Source of the DNA: Pilatotrama ljubarskyi
Lineage: Eukaryota; Basidiomycota; Agaricomycetes; Polyporales; Polyporaceae
Assembly: GCA_022385805.1 (NCBI GenBank)
Contig: MU277737.1
Coordinates: 138,140 to 161,057, forward strand
Direction: 5' to 3'
Length of the DNA: 22,918 nucleotides
Position numbers and translations under genes: made by a program. Positions within the stretch are counted from its first letter, which is position 1, and the number at the start of each line of letters is the position of its first letter. Shown here in pieces: positions 8,808-18,434 of this stretch. A model generated the notes under the pieces. The model did no database searches and was not told where the DNA came from. It was given only the letters and a program-made list of their open reading frames with translations.

Positions 8808-11800
8808 TCAAGGCACAACCAGCACGTACGCCTCGCGCCCCTTCACGAGCTGCACCTCCCTCCCCTCCGCGTCCTCCACCCTCTCCAGGCGCCCGTCCCA
8901 CCTCACGTCCACGACTTCCACCTCCTCCCCCTCCGTCTGTCCCTCCGTCGCACCCACCCCACCTCCTACACCTACACCAACTCCCTGTTGCGCCACTCCA
9001 GCACCAGCAGCGCTCTGGGCGCCAGCGACCTGCACCGCGCTCCGGCGGTCGAGCACCTTCACCCTCGGCACCCGCACCAGCCCGCATTCGACCGCGATCA
9101 GGTTCCACGTAACGGACTCCTCCTGCCCGGGCAGCAGGACGGGCATGCGCCCGTGCCGCAGCCCCGCGACGACGAACGCGTCCGCGGGGTCCGGCTCGAG
9201 CTGCACCGTCGGCGTCGCGGTGCGCGTCGGGTGGCGGTTGCGGATCGTGAGCCGGAGGGGGATGGGCGTGTGCAGGTGCGCAATGGTGGGGGCGTCAAGG
9301 AGCGCGATGAGGCCGTCGGAGGGGGGAGTGAGAGGTGGAAGGGGAAAGCGTGTGCTTGAGAGGGAGCCGTGGCTGCCGTCGGGGAGGAGTCTGCGTTTGA
9401 TGGTCAGCGGTATGTATGCGCGCATGGAGGGGAGCCGCTTCACCTCCGCCAGATTACCTCGTACTCTCCTGGCCCTGGAACCGGCTCGCCCGGGTGCTGT
9501 TCGTCCGGAATGACGCTGATTCTGCACTTGTCGCAGAACTCGTCTCCTGCGAACCATTCTGCTGACTGTCAGAACCAAATTATGCGATATGCGACGAGCA
9601 TCACTGACCTCCACCAAAGTCGTCTCGATCGACCGAGCAGTCGATAACCATAGCCGCCTCCGTATCCTATACGACGCTATAATGAACCCCAGCATCGAGC
9701 AAGCGCTACGCCACTTCTCACCTTGCGATGCAACACAACGCTCTCAACCACCAGCCCGGCAGGCGCAACGACCGTCACAGTGCTCGTCACAACCGCCTCC
9801 ACCGCGGCAGCCTCGTCCCGCTCAGTCCCATCGAACGTCGCCAAATCCGCCAGGCCCGGCTGCGGCTTCGTCGGTCGCCTATACACCGCGCCATGCTCGA
9901 CCTCGATCGGCCGCACCGCCGCCACAGCCAGCGTGCGCAACGTCTCGCTCTTGTCGACGAGCGAAGGCAGGCTCGGGCTGACCGGGGAGACGGGCGAGAC
10001 GGGCGCTTGCGCTGACGAGTGCGACTGGACGGAGATGTCGATGACGCGCTCGCCTGGTGCCCCTGCGTTGGTGAGGTGCAGCTTCTTGAGGACGCTGACC
10101 CCGGGTGCGAGCACGCCGCACGCGACGCCCTTAAGGAGACTTGTCGAGCGCTGGTCATCCATGGCAATGTAATTCACTACGCAGCCGGACGTTAGCGCTC
10201 CAGAGCCCATAGACAAGTGAACGGTATACGCACCAGCCTCGTCGACTTCAGTAGGTTGCAACAACACGTCCAGCACAACGTCCAGCTCCCTATCGTCCTC
10301 GTTCGCGATGTTAATCTCGATTGGGAACTCCTCCCCGATGTACGCCGGCCCGTCGTGCGAGATCGCGACCTGCACCAAGTGCGGCCGGTAGCGCACGCGC
10401 ACCACCGAGTGGTCATCGCGGCGGATGGGCACGAACCGCGGCGGGTCAACGGAGCAGAGCCACCGAGGGGCGGTCAGGGCGTGCTCGCGCTGGATCGTAC
10501 GAGGCGTGATAGGCACCTCGATCCACCAGCTGTTCTCTTTGATGGTGAGCACCAGCTTCGACACCTGACAGAACAATGTGAACCACTGAGCTTGACATGC
10601 ATGAGCAAAAGACGAACCGAAATTTGCTGGGGTATCGCCGAGGAGACGCTGCCAGTGAAGGCGATAGTCGCGCCAGGACCCCACCGCAAAACAGCCTCGG
10701 CCTCCGTCGACTCAGCCGTAGTAGGCGCAATCGCAATCTGCCCCAGGTCGAACCGCTGCATGGCGGAAATCTCGGCATCCGGGTCTTCCTGGTGGTGCCG
10801 AACCATGATTGGCGGGACGTCGGCGTTAAAGTGGATGGCGAGCGAGGTGAAGGGTATTGATGAGAGAGAGACGTCAGGTCTGGAGGAGAGTAGGATTTGG
10901 AACGGCGCCTGCTCGCCCACATCGACTTCGGGATCCCAGAAGACGACGGATGCATCCACTGATACACTGAACTTCAGTGTACACGCTTGCGCGGCGAGAA
11001 GAGGACTCACGGATAGGTCTTGACTCGGAGAGGTCGACGACAAGGGGCTCGTCGGTCGTGGACGGGACGGTACTCTGAGGGCTCATCGTCATTTGATGAC
11101 AGAAGCTGCAAAAGGACACCTACCTGGAGCACAGCCAATAAGTCGTCCTGCAGCACATCAGGGTCATCCGCTGATGCATTGGCTCCTGTCCCTACATCTT
11201 CAGAATGGTTCGACCTCTTCCCACAAGCGGGTAACGTACCCCAGCCAAGCATCTCGACAAGGAGACGCACGCTGAGCTCGACATCACCAAGCTGTTGTGC
11301 ACAAGCGTACCACTGCGAGAGCAGCGGGTGCAACAGCGACTCCCAGCTCTCTCTGCGGTAAGTCTTCGCTATGCGCTCAAAGAAACTACCCGAGGCTGTG
11401 CGTCAGTTATTCATTGTGAGGCATGAACGGACTTGACGTACCGCACAGCCATGTCAAATTTGCCGGAGTCGTAGTACGTCTGTGCAATGCGATACGCAAT
11501 CCAGAGAGTGAGACGTCCCGGATTCAGGGTGTTCTGGGGGCTCCACTTCTTGAAGAGCTCGTACGAGCGAGTGTAAAGCTGGATATACCCCTTTGAGCAC
11601 CGGCACTTTGAGATGTGAAACCATGACCGACCTCGAGGACGATAGCCAAGTGATCTACCTTCTTCTCGTTCATGAACCCCGGCGAGTTGCTCTGATGACC
11701 TTCGCTCTGCGCCCCAGATTAGCGTCAACAGCCCCTGCAGGATCCATGACCGCTCACCTCCGTCTCCAACGCAGACAAGAACCGCTCCCTCCTGCGCTCC

Positions 11801-13532
11801 GTACACCGCGCGGCCATGTAGTAATAGAACCCAGGATGCTGCAGCGCCTGGTTCGGATTCAAGCCAAGGACGCGCATCGCGTCGAGGCCCAACTGCGATG
11901 CTTCGAGCGACTGCGCGGCGAGGACGGCTTCGGAGGGCGCCTGGGGTGGGTACGGAGTCGGGATCTTCAGGGTGGACCGGGTGCCTTGCTCGAGCAATTC
12001 TGCGAAGACGCGATGTCTGGGCGTATGCTTAGGGCAATTGTCGCGCGCAGAGATGCGCGACGCGGACTCACTGTCGCGCGAGCCAGCTCCAGAACTCGAA
12101 CGTCTCCTCACCGATGCCCCATCCGCGCGAGAAGTCGGCGAACTTGCGCATGTGGCTGTTCTTGTGGGATAGCGCGAGCGAGTGCTCGTTGTTGTATAGA
12201 TACAGCTTCACGATCTACGCACTCGTGTTAAGTCGCTTCGATGGGGACGGTGATCAGAGCTGCGCACCTTAACGTTGATACAGTCCGCGAGCACCTTCGC
12301 TTCAGCCCACCGCTTCGTGCGAGGAGGAAGGATCGCCGTCGAGCCGAACATGATGATCAGCGTCGAGTACGCATCCTGGTAATGCCTGCGCACGGTCAGC
12401 ACCCCTGCAAACTGAGGCACTATACAACATGTACTTGAGAGCCACCTGATCCTCTCCTCGGAACTCCGCAAAGCATGCCATCTTGTACTCATACCTCACC
12501 GTCCACCCTTCAGGACGAAGCGGACGCGCAACACCTGCACTTGCCATTGGCGAGATGGGGTGCTGGTACGAGGTCACTTGCGAGTGACGATTGCGTTTCC
12601 GGCGTACGCGCTTTGAATGGTTGGTATAGTACTCCAGAGCGGGCTCCCACAACGCGTCCTGCAAGCTGCGCACGAGTTGTTTGCACAATCAAACGCTCAA
12701 TAGCGGAGCTCGACGAACCTCCGAACGAAGTCTCCGATCTCGGCCTGAGACACGGGGCTCAAGACAAAGAGTGCAGCTCGAGGGTCAAGTCCGCTTTGCC
12801 TCCGGATGTACGTGAGTCGTCCGTCCAATGTGGGATCATCTGCGCGTTCTTCAGCGTGACGCTTCCACTCACCTAAGCATTCACCTACCTAGCATCCTCC
12901 GACTGGCCATGAGGACCACTGTGAGCTTGATGCCCCGCTCATTCGTACTCTTTTTCCGCTCAGCTATCTCCGCAGAAAGTTCGGTATCGCGTCTCTTCTC
13001 TTCTGCCTCGCGCTCCTTGTCGTCCTGACCAGCTTGCGATGGTGGTGACTCGTAGATCCGCATGAACATGACGAATACCGACGGAACGAGGGTTGTGTGC
13101 TTGCGGACCCATATGGGCGCAATGATCCCGTCCGGGTACAACGGTGAGGAGGGTGTTAGGGGAGATAGTGGAGAATGCGAGGAACTGTACTGGGGGTCTT
13201 CTGGACGAAGCATTTTGCGAGGAGGGAACGGGACGTCCTACGGTGTTGTCACAGACTGCTTCCGCCGCGCATACGGCACTACGCACCTTGTCCACCAGCA
13301 CGACCTGAAACGTCTTCGTTTTCTCCGGCTGCCATATAGCGACCTTGCGCTGACTGGCGAGCGCGTCCCTGAGCCTGTGCGAGAGAATCTGGAAGGGGTC
13401 CTGCCGAGGTGTTTGCGGGGCGCTCGGAGTAGGAGGTGGATTTGGCTGAGGCTGCGATGGTTGGGCATCTAGCCCCGCTACGAACATAACCGGTGCCAGC
13501 TGCACCAGCAGTTCTGGAGGATATGAATTCAT
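8808..13532 (-). CDS. TRAPPC11: TRAPP complex subunit TRAPPC11 (Foie gras/Gryzun protein; 18 exons, 1197 aa)
   Basis: Exons: 13532-13287, 13237-12889, 12839-12719, 12665-12435, 12385-12268, 12214-12072, 12016-11758, 11706-11632, 11578-11442, 11385-11240, 11191-11124, 11074-11011, 10958-10618, 10564-10234, 10176-9722, 9666-9609, 9558-9444, 9390-8808. The 17 introns are 48-57 nt and all phases agree, giving 1197 residues (human TRAPPC11 is about 1130). TRAPPC11 belongs to the TRAPPIII vesicle-tethering complex, which activates the Ypt1/Rab1 GTPase in ER-Golgi traffic and autophagy. The N-terminus (MNSYPPELLVQLAPVMFVAG) leads into the alpha-solenoid Foie gras domain, with SLQDALWEPALEYYTNHSKR, GWGIGEETFEFWSWLARQ, HPGFYYYMAARCTERRRERF and AVRFFERIAKTYRRE. 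EPLVVDLS begins the Gryzun beta-sandwich region, which includes DASVVFWDPEVDVGE, WWIEVPITPRTIQRE and DEFCDKCRISVIPDE. The last exon carries AFVVAGLRHGRMPVLLPG and a Gly/Val-rich insert. A TGA in the unspliced frame at 9442-9440 lies inside intron 17. Confidence 0.93.
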
Positions 13533-13866
13533 CTTGACCTTTCAGACTTTGTCTGGGAGTAGTCGGTACGCGACGACGCGAAGTGGCTGATAGCGGAGGA
13601 ACGGATTCGTGGTTAGCAGTTCAGAGTGATTGAAATTTCCTTAGGAACTCACGGACAATTACTTCAGTATCTCAGCTCTCTATGTCGAGCTCTCTGGGAG
13701 CATCAAATTGGGCCTCCCTCAGAAGCGACGGTTGGGGGATGGAAAGCGGGTAAGTACTAGTAGTACTCTGTGTGCGGAGGAGGGATCACAGGAACCACGT
13801 CCAACGCGACCCGTCTAGTCTGGGGCCCTTTAAACATATGTTTGTTATCCTTGAACAACGGGCAAC
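13533..13866. other. Intergenic region upstream of TRAPPC11
   Basis: About 330 nt between the TRAPPC11 start codon (minus strand) and the tRNA gene (plus strand), so it holds the TRAPPC11 promoter and leader. I see no clear TATA box on the minus strand, which is common for housekeeping genes, and no open frame of note. Confidence 0.5.
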
Positions 13867-13964
13867 TCCCGCTTAGCTCAGTTGGTAGAGCGCGTCACTA
13901 GTATTATCACCTGATACAAAAATAGCTGATGACGAGGTCAGTCGTTCGAGTCGGCTAGTGGGAA
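13867..13964 (+). tRNA. tRNA-Thr (anticodon AGT) with a 25-nt intron
   Basis: The mature tRNA is 73 nt (13867-13903 joined to 13929-13964). The acceptor stem TCCCGCT pairs with AGTGGGA, including one G-U. The D stem is GCTC/GAGC, the anticodon stem CGTCA/TGACG, the variable loop five bases, and the T stem AGTCG/CGGCT around the loop TTCGAGT. Discriminator base is A (13964). The anticodon AGT (13900-13902, read as IGU after editing) decodes Thr ACU/ACC/ACA. The 25-nt intron (13904-13928) starts just after position 37, the standard site for nuclear tRNA introns cut by the tRNA splicing endonuclease. A box TAGCTCAGTTGG and B box GTTCGAGTC are present. Confidence 0.95.
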
Positions 13965-13967
13965 TCA

Positions 13968-13972
13968 TTTTT
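13968..13972 (+). terminator. RNA polymerase III terminator of tRNA-Thr
   Basis: A run of five T residues three bases after the discriminator base of the tRNA, the usual polymerase III stop signal. Confidence 0.7.
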
Positions 13973-14290
13973 ATCGCAACTCTCGTTGGTGAGGGCTTCC
14001 ACCAGCTGCAGCTTGTCGGCCAGTTTCCGAGATGTACGTTTCAGTCCGATGTTCGCAGTCGCCTATCGAGCCGCATCGTGAATGCTCGAGCTGGGAAGCG
14101 CGGCGAGTACTGTACGTGCTTGCCAGGCCTAGGAGTGCGTGCAACATGGCATCATGGCCATGGGGCTTCTAGTGGTGGTATGCACCTGTATATGCTTATT
14201 TATGTCCTTACGCGTATGACAGCTCACTATCTGACCTGAGGCAGCCAACGCCGCATGGTGTTCGCCTCGTGAGCGTGTGCGATGCATATC
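13973..14290. other. Intergenic region between tRNA-Thr and the 3' end of the amidase gene
   Basis: About 320 nt that should include the amidase 3' untranslated region on the minus strand. I see no gene or notable repeat here. Confidence 0.5.
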
Positions 14291-16598
14291 TTAGGATGCG
14301 AACATCCGTGAACCTGTCACGACTGGATTCAGGATCCCCGCATCTTGCAATGCAGCGAACAGATTGAAGAGCATCAGGTCCTACATTCCCAGGTGTCAAA
14401 GCCATCGGGACGAGACGTCATGGATCAGGAGACACTCACGCAGCCTTTCGCGGTGATGAAACTGAGTGTTACCGGCAAGAACTCCGTCTTGCCAGTGATC
14501 GTCGAGTTGAACGGAGCCTCGCCGACTATGAACGCAAACAGGAGGATGAGCCGTGGTCTGGAGATACTCAAACACGGCCAGAAGAATCAACTCACTGGGC
14601 ACGACCATGTCCGGGGTCTCCGCATGTACCGCAATCCTCCCTGAGGAGAATCCAAGAGGTGCGGATGGTGCACTACATCGAGGAAGGTTGTCAGCAACAA
14701 TGCCGTGCCGCTGTGTATTCGCATCCGCCTACCTAATGTATCTGTTCCTATAGTTGGTGCCACCCGAACTCTGCGGGTACAGCAGGATGCCATCCGCGCA
14801 CGTCTGCGGGTCTCCAGCCTTGATGACTTCGCTCGCGAACCAATCCATGAAGATCGTCTTGTTCGCCAATGCCTCTTCCTTCCTCCCCGCAGGCAGCCCT
14901 CGGCCGTAACCCCACCTTGCAAGTGGCGCCGGGTCGATGAAAGGCATGCGGCCGCCGTTCGCTGCGCCATAGTCCGAGATGAACGGGTCCGCGACGAGAG
15001 CGATCTGGTCGAGCGTGATGAGGTCTGCATACGTGGTGCTCAAGAGCGTCTGAAGCGTCGGCGCAGAGACATTGACCGGTTTCGTGGTGTTCCACAGGTC
15101 GGCGAAGGTGACCTCAGTGCGCGTCGTGTTGAGGAATCCCTCCAGCCTGCTGATGAAACTGTTGAACGTCGCGCGGGCGGTTCCGGCTGCGGGTGGGTTC
15201 GTCAAGAAGCTGCCGCCAAAGAAGTCGACAGGGAAGATGATCTTCTTTGGGAAGTGGGAGAACTACTGTGCAGTCAGATATCACCAAATGGATGGACAAG
15301 AATCAAGCACAGCTTACGGAAGTAAAGTTCTGGTACCACCAGTGGCCGACCGCCGCCCACAACTTCGCATCTCGAGAGAAGATGCCTGCAGTGTCCAGCT
15401 CCGGCGACAAGGGCATCACGTCGTCCAAGCTGACAGCGCCATGCGAAGGTCGATTGCCAAAGACACCGTTCGCGCCAGCAGGACCTCGCATAGATCCTCC
15501 CGTGTCACTCCCCACAGCAAAGTCCAGCCACGGGTACGCCGCCTCAGCCGTTCCGGGTCCAGTGGAAGAGCTGCTCCCATCCTGGTAGCCATCTCCTCGT
15601 GGGTTGTACGGCGCATGCAAGTCCACCCAGTCATCCGTCGCCGTCTCCCCGTTAGCGAACTGCGAGGTTTTGGCCTTTCCGACAAGCACCATACCCCCAT
15701 CTAGAAGACGCTGTATAGCCGGGGCGGTGCGTTCTTTGGGTGGGTACAACTGCCAGAAGGCGCGATTGCCACAGCCGGTACGAAGTCCTTTGACATCGTA
15801 GATGTCTTTCACGGCGAGGCGGAACCCGGCGAATGGCTTCTCTGGGGTAGGCGTGAAGTAGAGTCGTGATGGGACGCCGATGGTCTCCGTTGCAGCACCC
15901 GGGACGCGGGCGGGCAGGACCTGGAACCCGCCCTGACCGTCCGGTATCGTGCCGTACAAGAATGACTGATTCTCGTCGTTGTATAACCGGAACGCTGGGA
16001 ACGCATGCTCAGCCCGTTTCATCTGAACCACGAGGAGAAGACCCACCTTCGAAGATGTTGCCACTAGCGGTTTCGAGGAAGTACGGACCCGAAGAGAGAG
16101 GCTTGGTAAGACCAACACCGAGTGGATAACTCTTGGAACATAGCACAAAGTCGATACCGAACTTCTTCTGCGCCCCACCGAGGGAGGTCAATGGTACGCC
16201 GCGCGTACCGTTGAACGTGATGTACACACCTGAGAACACACCCATTACTTCAGTACCACTTCACTTATACTCTGGAGATGAAGCGCCGTACCGGTCAGGA
16301 ACGCTTCGCTCCAGACATCATCTGTGGTCGACCAGACTGAGACGGTTTCTTCCAGGGCTTGTTGGTCGAATATAATCTTGGAAGTCGGAATGACGGAGAA
16401 AGGGACCAAGTCTCCAGTCGCAGGCTTCACAAGAAGTGCCGCGTTCGGGAGCATTGAGACCGGAGAGGAGGGCACGAAGTACGAGACATTACCCAGAGTC
16501 AAAGTTCTTCCGGTGTTTTGGATGGCAACTTGTGCGGCGGCAACGCCATGGATGACGATGCCTCCGAGGACGACACTGGAGAGAGCGCACAGCAGCAT
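14291..16598 (-). CDS. Secreted amidase-signature family protein, Arp1-like architecture (7 exons, 649 aa)
   Basis: Exons: 16598-16292, 16229-16047, 15994-15318, 15262-14733, 14672-14596, 14525-14440, 14380-14291; introns 52-70 nt, all phases consistent. Residues 1-22 look like a signal peptide with cleavage after AAA (22/23). A fungal N-terminal domain follows ([16 protein letters not shown]). From about residue 218 comes the amidase-signature fold: K226 in [23 protein letters not shown], the Ser run S304-S307 that should supply the cis-Ser, and nucleophile S331 in [13 protein letters not shown]. The Lys/cis-Ser/Ser triad is therefore present and the enzyme is probably active, hydrolysing a C-N amide bond; substrate unknown. 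The C-terminus ([20 protein letters not shown]) matches the usual family end. Several N-x-S/T sites fit secretion. The protein resembles the amidases annotated in fungi as scytalone dehydratase-like protein Arp1, a name taken from an Aspergillus pigment gene that does not prove a pigment role here. Confidence 0.9.
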
Positions 16599-16650
16599 GC
16601 TGATCCGGACCTAGGGGAGCTCCGTCGACGCAAAGTGCACCTGTCCCATC

Positions 16651-16656
16651 TATATA
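16651..16656 (-). promoter_or_regulatory. Probable TATA box of the amidase gene
   Basis: TATATA on the minus strand (CTATATAGA context), 53 nt upstream of the amidase ATG at 16598. The spacing fits a short-leader, TATA-driven gene. Confidence 0.5.
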
Positions 16657-17015
16657 GACAGTACCGTCGGATCGCAATTACGGGAGGACATCCCTCGTAC
16701 CTGAAGAGGAAGCGACGGCCGCAATCAGCGCAACGCATGACGGTCTCGAGACCACATCTGAATACCTTCGACAGCTCCCAGGCATCTACCCACCAATGCT
16801 GAGCAGCCCCAGCAGAGCGAACCGAAGACTCGAGGCAGATAAGCAACCCGAGCCTGGGTAAATCCGTGCTTATCGCTCGTCCTCCACGAGGGAGGTCGCG
16901 ATACGAAAGACGATGTCCGTGCCGCCGGCCCTCCGCGACCGCGTACGACAACGTGACCGCGTACTCTTCCATAAGTCAAAGTGGTGGAAATCCGCAACAT
17001 GGATGGCCTTCACGT

Positions 17016-17470
17016 TCAAGCTGTTATAGATACGCAGCAAGCCTTGCCCAGCCAATTGCAGGCGGCCAACTTGAATCGCCGATTACGAGCAGCAAACGGC
17101 GAAAGGCATGCACAGTCGACCACTTTGCGGAGCTTGCGAGCTATAGTCCTGCTCATCGTATGCAAGCGGTGTCATCGCGGACCACTTACCCCATTGACCT
17201 GTCGCGTACGCTAGTAGATGCGAAGTCGGTTGGGTGAGCGCACATTCATATACTGAAGGGTATACGTACTTCAGGCAAGTGATACATGGCGTCAGCACTT
17301 GCTCACATTTCGCAATACTTACCGAACGCATACTTACAGTGTAAGGTGCGACCTGGCTCAGCTTCGCACAGGCTGGCAGGAATCATGCGGCCCGAACTTG
17401 AAGAAATGTCGATAGCGCAGATTCCCAGCCTGAGAGACAGCGCCCCCTCATGTTCTTGAAGCAATTGCAT
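17016..17470 (-). CDS. Candidate small spliced gene, unrecognised (3 exons, 111 aa)
   Basis: Three perfect GTAAGT donors lie on the minus strand within about 150 nt (starting at 17337, 17322 and 17189). Using the last two, exons 17470-17323, 17252-17190 and 17140-17016 join in frame from an ATG to a TGA, with introns of 70 and 49 nt, sizes normal for this window. The predicted protein is 111 residues, basic and Cys-containing near the end (for example ARKLRKVVDCACLSPF), with no family I recognise, no signal peptide and no membrane span. The case rests only on donors, intron size and an open spliced frame. It could equally be a chance arrangement, a non-coding spliced RNA, or a remnant. Confidence 0.2.
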
Positions 17471-18434
17471 CGATTACAAAACACAGTCGACGATGAAGTC
17501 AGTCAAGCTTCACAAGACCTGTGTTTCCAGTTGCCAAATGCCAGGACCATCCGAGCATGCCCAGCAGCCTGAGCAGGCGCCCATGCTCATGTTTGTGACC
17601 GCTTGGTCTCCACGTGGCTCCCAGCTTCCCCGGGCGATCTCGCTCCTCGGAGGGATCTCGACGCTGACGGGCAATGAGCAGAGGTTGGACGTCTCATGTT
17701 CGGGAAAAGCAGATTGTAAAGAGTAGACGGACGTTGCGACTGTACAATATATATGGTAGACTTAACCCGGCTCACCCGCCGAATCTCTTGTAAGCGATGC
17801 ATCCCGAACTACGTTACGGGCCGACTCCCGACTCCGGGCGAGATTTATGACAAGGATACAGCGTGCAAGACGAGTAGGAGCCTCAGCAACGACGCCGATG
17901 CTGGTAAGGCGGCATGGCGTTGGTTCGTCTGAGAGAATGAGAGCGCATCGAACTTATTATCACTGTCGTACAGCCACCGCGGCTTCCCGTGTGAGCGCCC
18001 GCACAACCAGATGATCCAACTAGTGTAGCGACCGACTGCTCCAAAGGCTAGTACACTAGCAGCCAATGCACAAGGCTGCTACGTGATTACTTACTGTGAT
18101 AATTCAAGGTGCAGAAGAATCATGTCGACAGGAGAGGGACTTCGATAAACATTGCATTGAACGCGGTGTGACAAAGAGTCACAACGTTTCCTCAAGCGCC
18201 CATGCAAGTCCCCGCGCGCGCGTCGGGCGCTTCTGGGCTACAACGCGTTCGTGTTAGCCACCACCAAGCGGAGAGAGCCATCCGCTCCTGTCCGCTTCCA
18301 GCAGCAGCTGCGCTACGCTGAAGAACAATAGAATAACACGAGCCTCGTGTCCTGTGGCTAAGATCCAACATACATATAGGTCGCCCACTGTCAGGTATGT
18401 ACCTCTCCCTCCCACTACGCCCTCGTTCGACACG
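17471..18434. other. Non-coding stretch upstream of FunK1 kinase B
   Basis: About 960 nt ending at the kinase B start codon. I see no recognisable protein. A minus-strand open frame at 18066-17845 has a hydrophobic start but no family. The right end carries the likely kinase promoter and leader. Confidence 0.45.
18371..18380 (+). promoter_or_regulatory. TATA-like element of FunK1 kinase B
   Basis: TACATATAGG lies 55-64 nt upstream of the chosen ATG at 18435. It is followed by GGTATGTA (about 18394) and a pyrimidine-rich leader. An in-frame ATG at 18354 lies upstream of this element, which argues for the 18435 start. Confidence 0.4.

Noticed and set aside
9440..9442. In-frame TGA and apparent frameshift in TRAPPC11
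   Set aside because: Both disappear with a normal 53-nt intron (9443-9391, GTGAAG...CGCAG with a CTGAC branch site), which restores the conserved frame.
8722..9513. 263-codon plus-strand open frame, very Ser/Thr/Pro-rich
   Set aside because: It is the antisense shadow of the last exons of TRAPPC11, whose minus-strand frame carries clear family motifs.
11593..12231. 212-codon plus-strand open frame
   Set aside because: Antisense to TRAPPC11 exons 6-8 and their introns; no recognisable protein.
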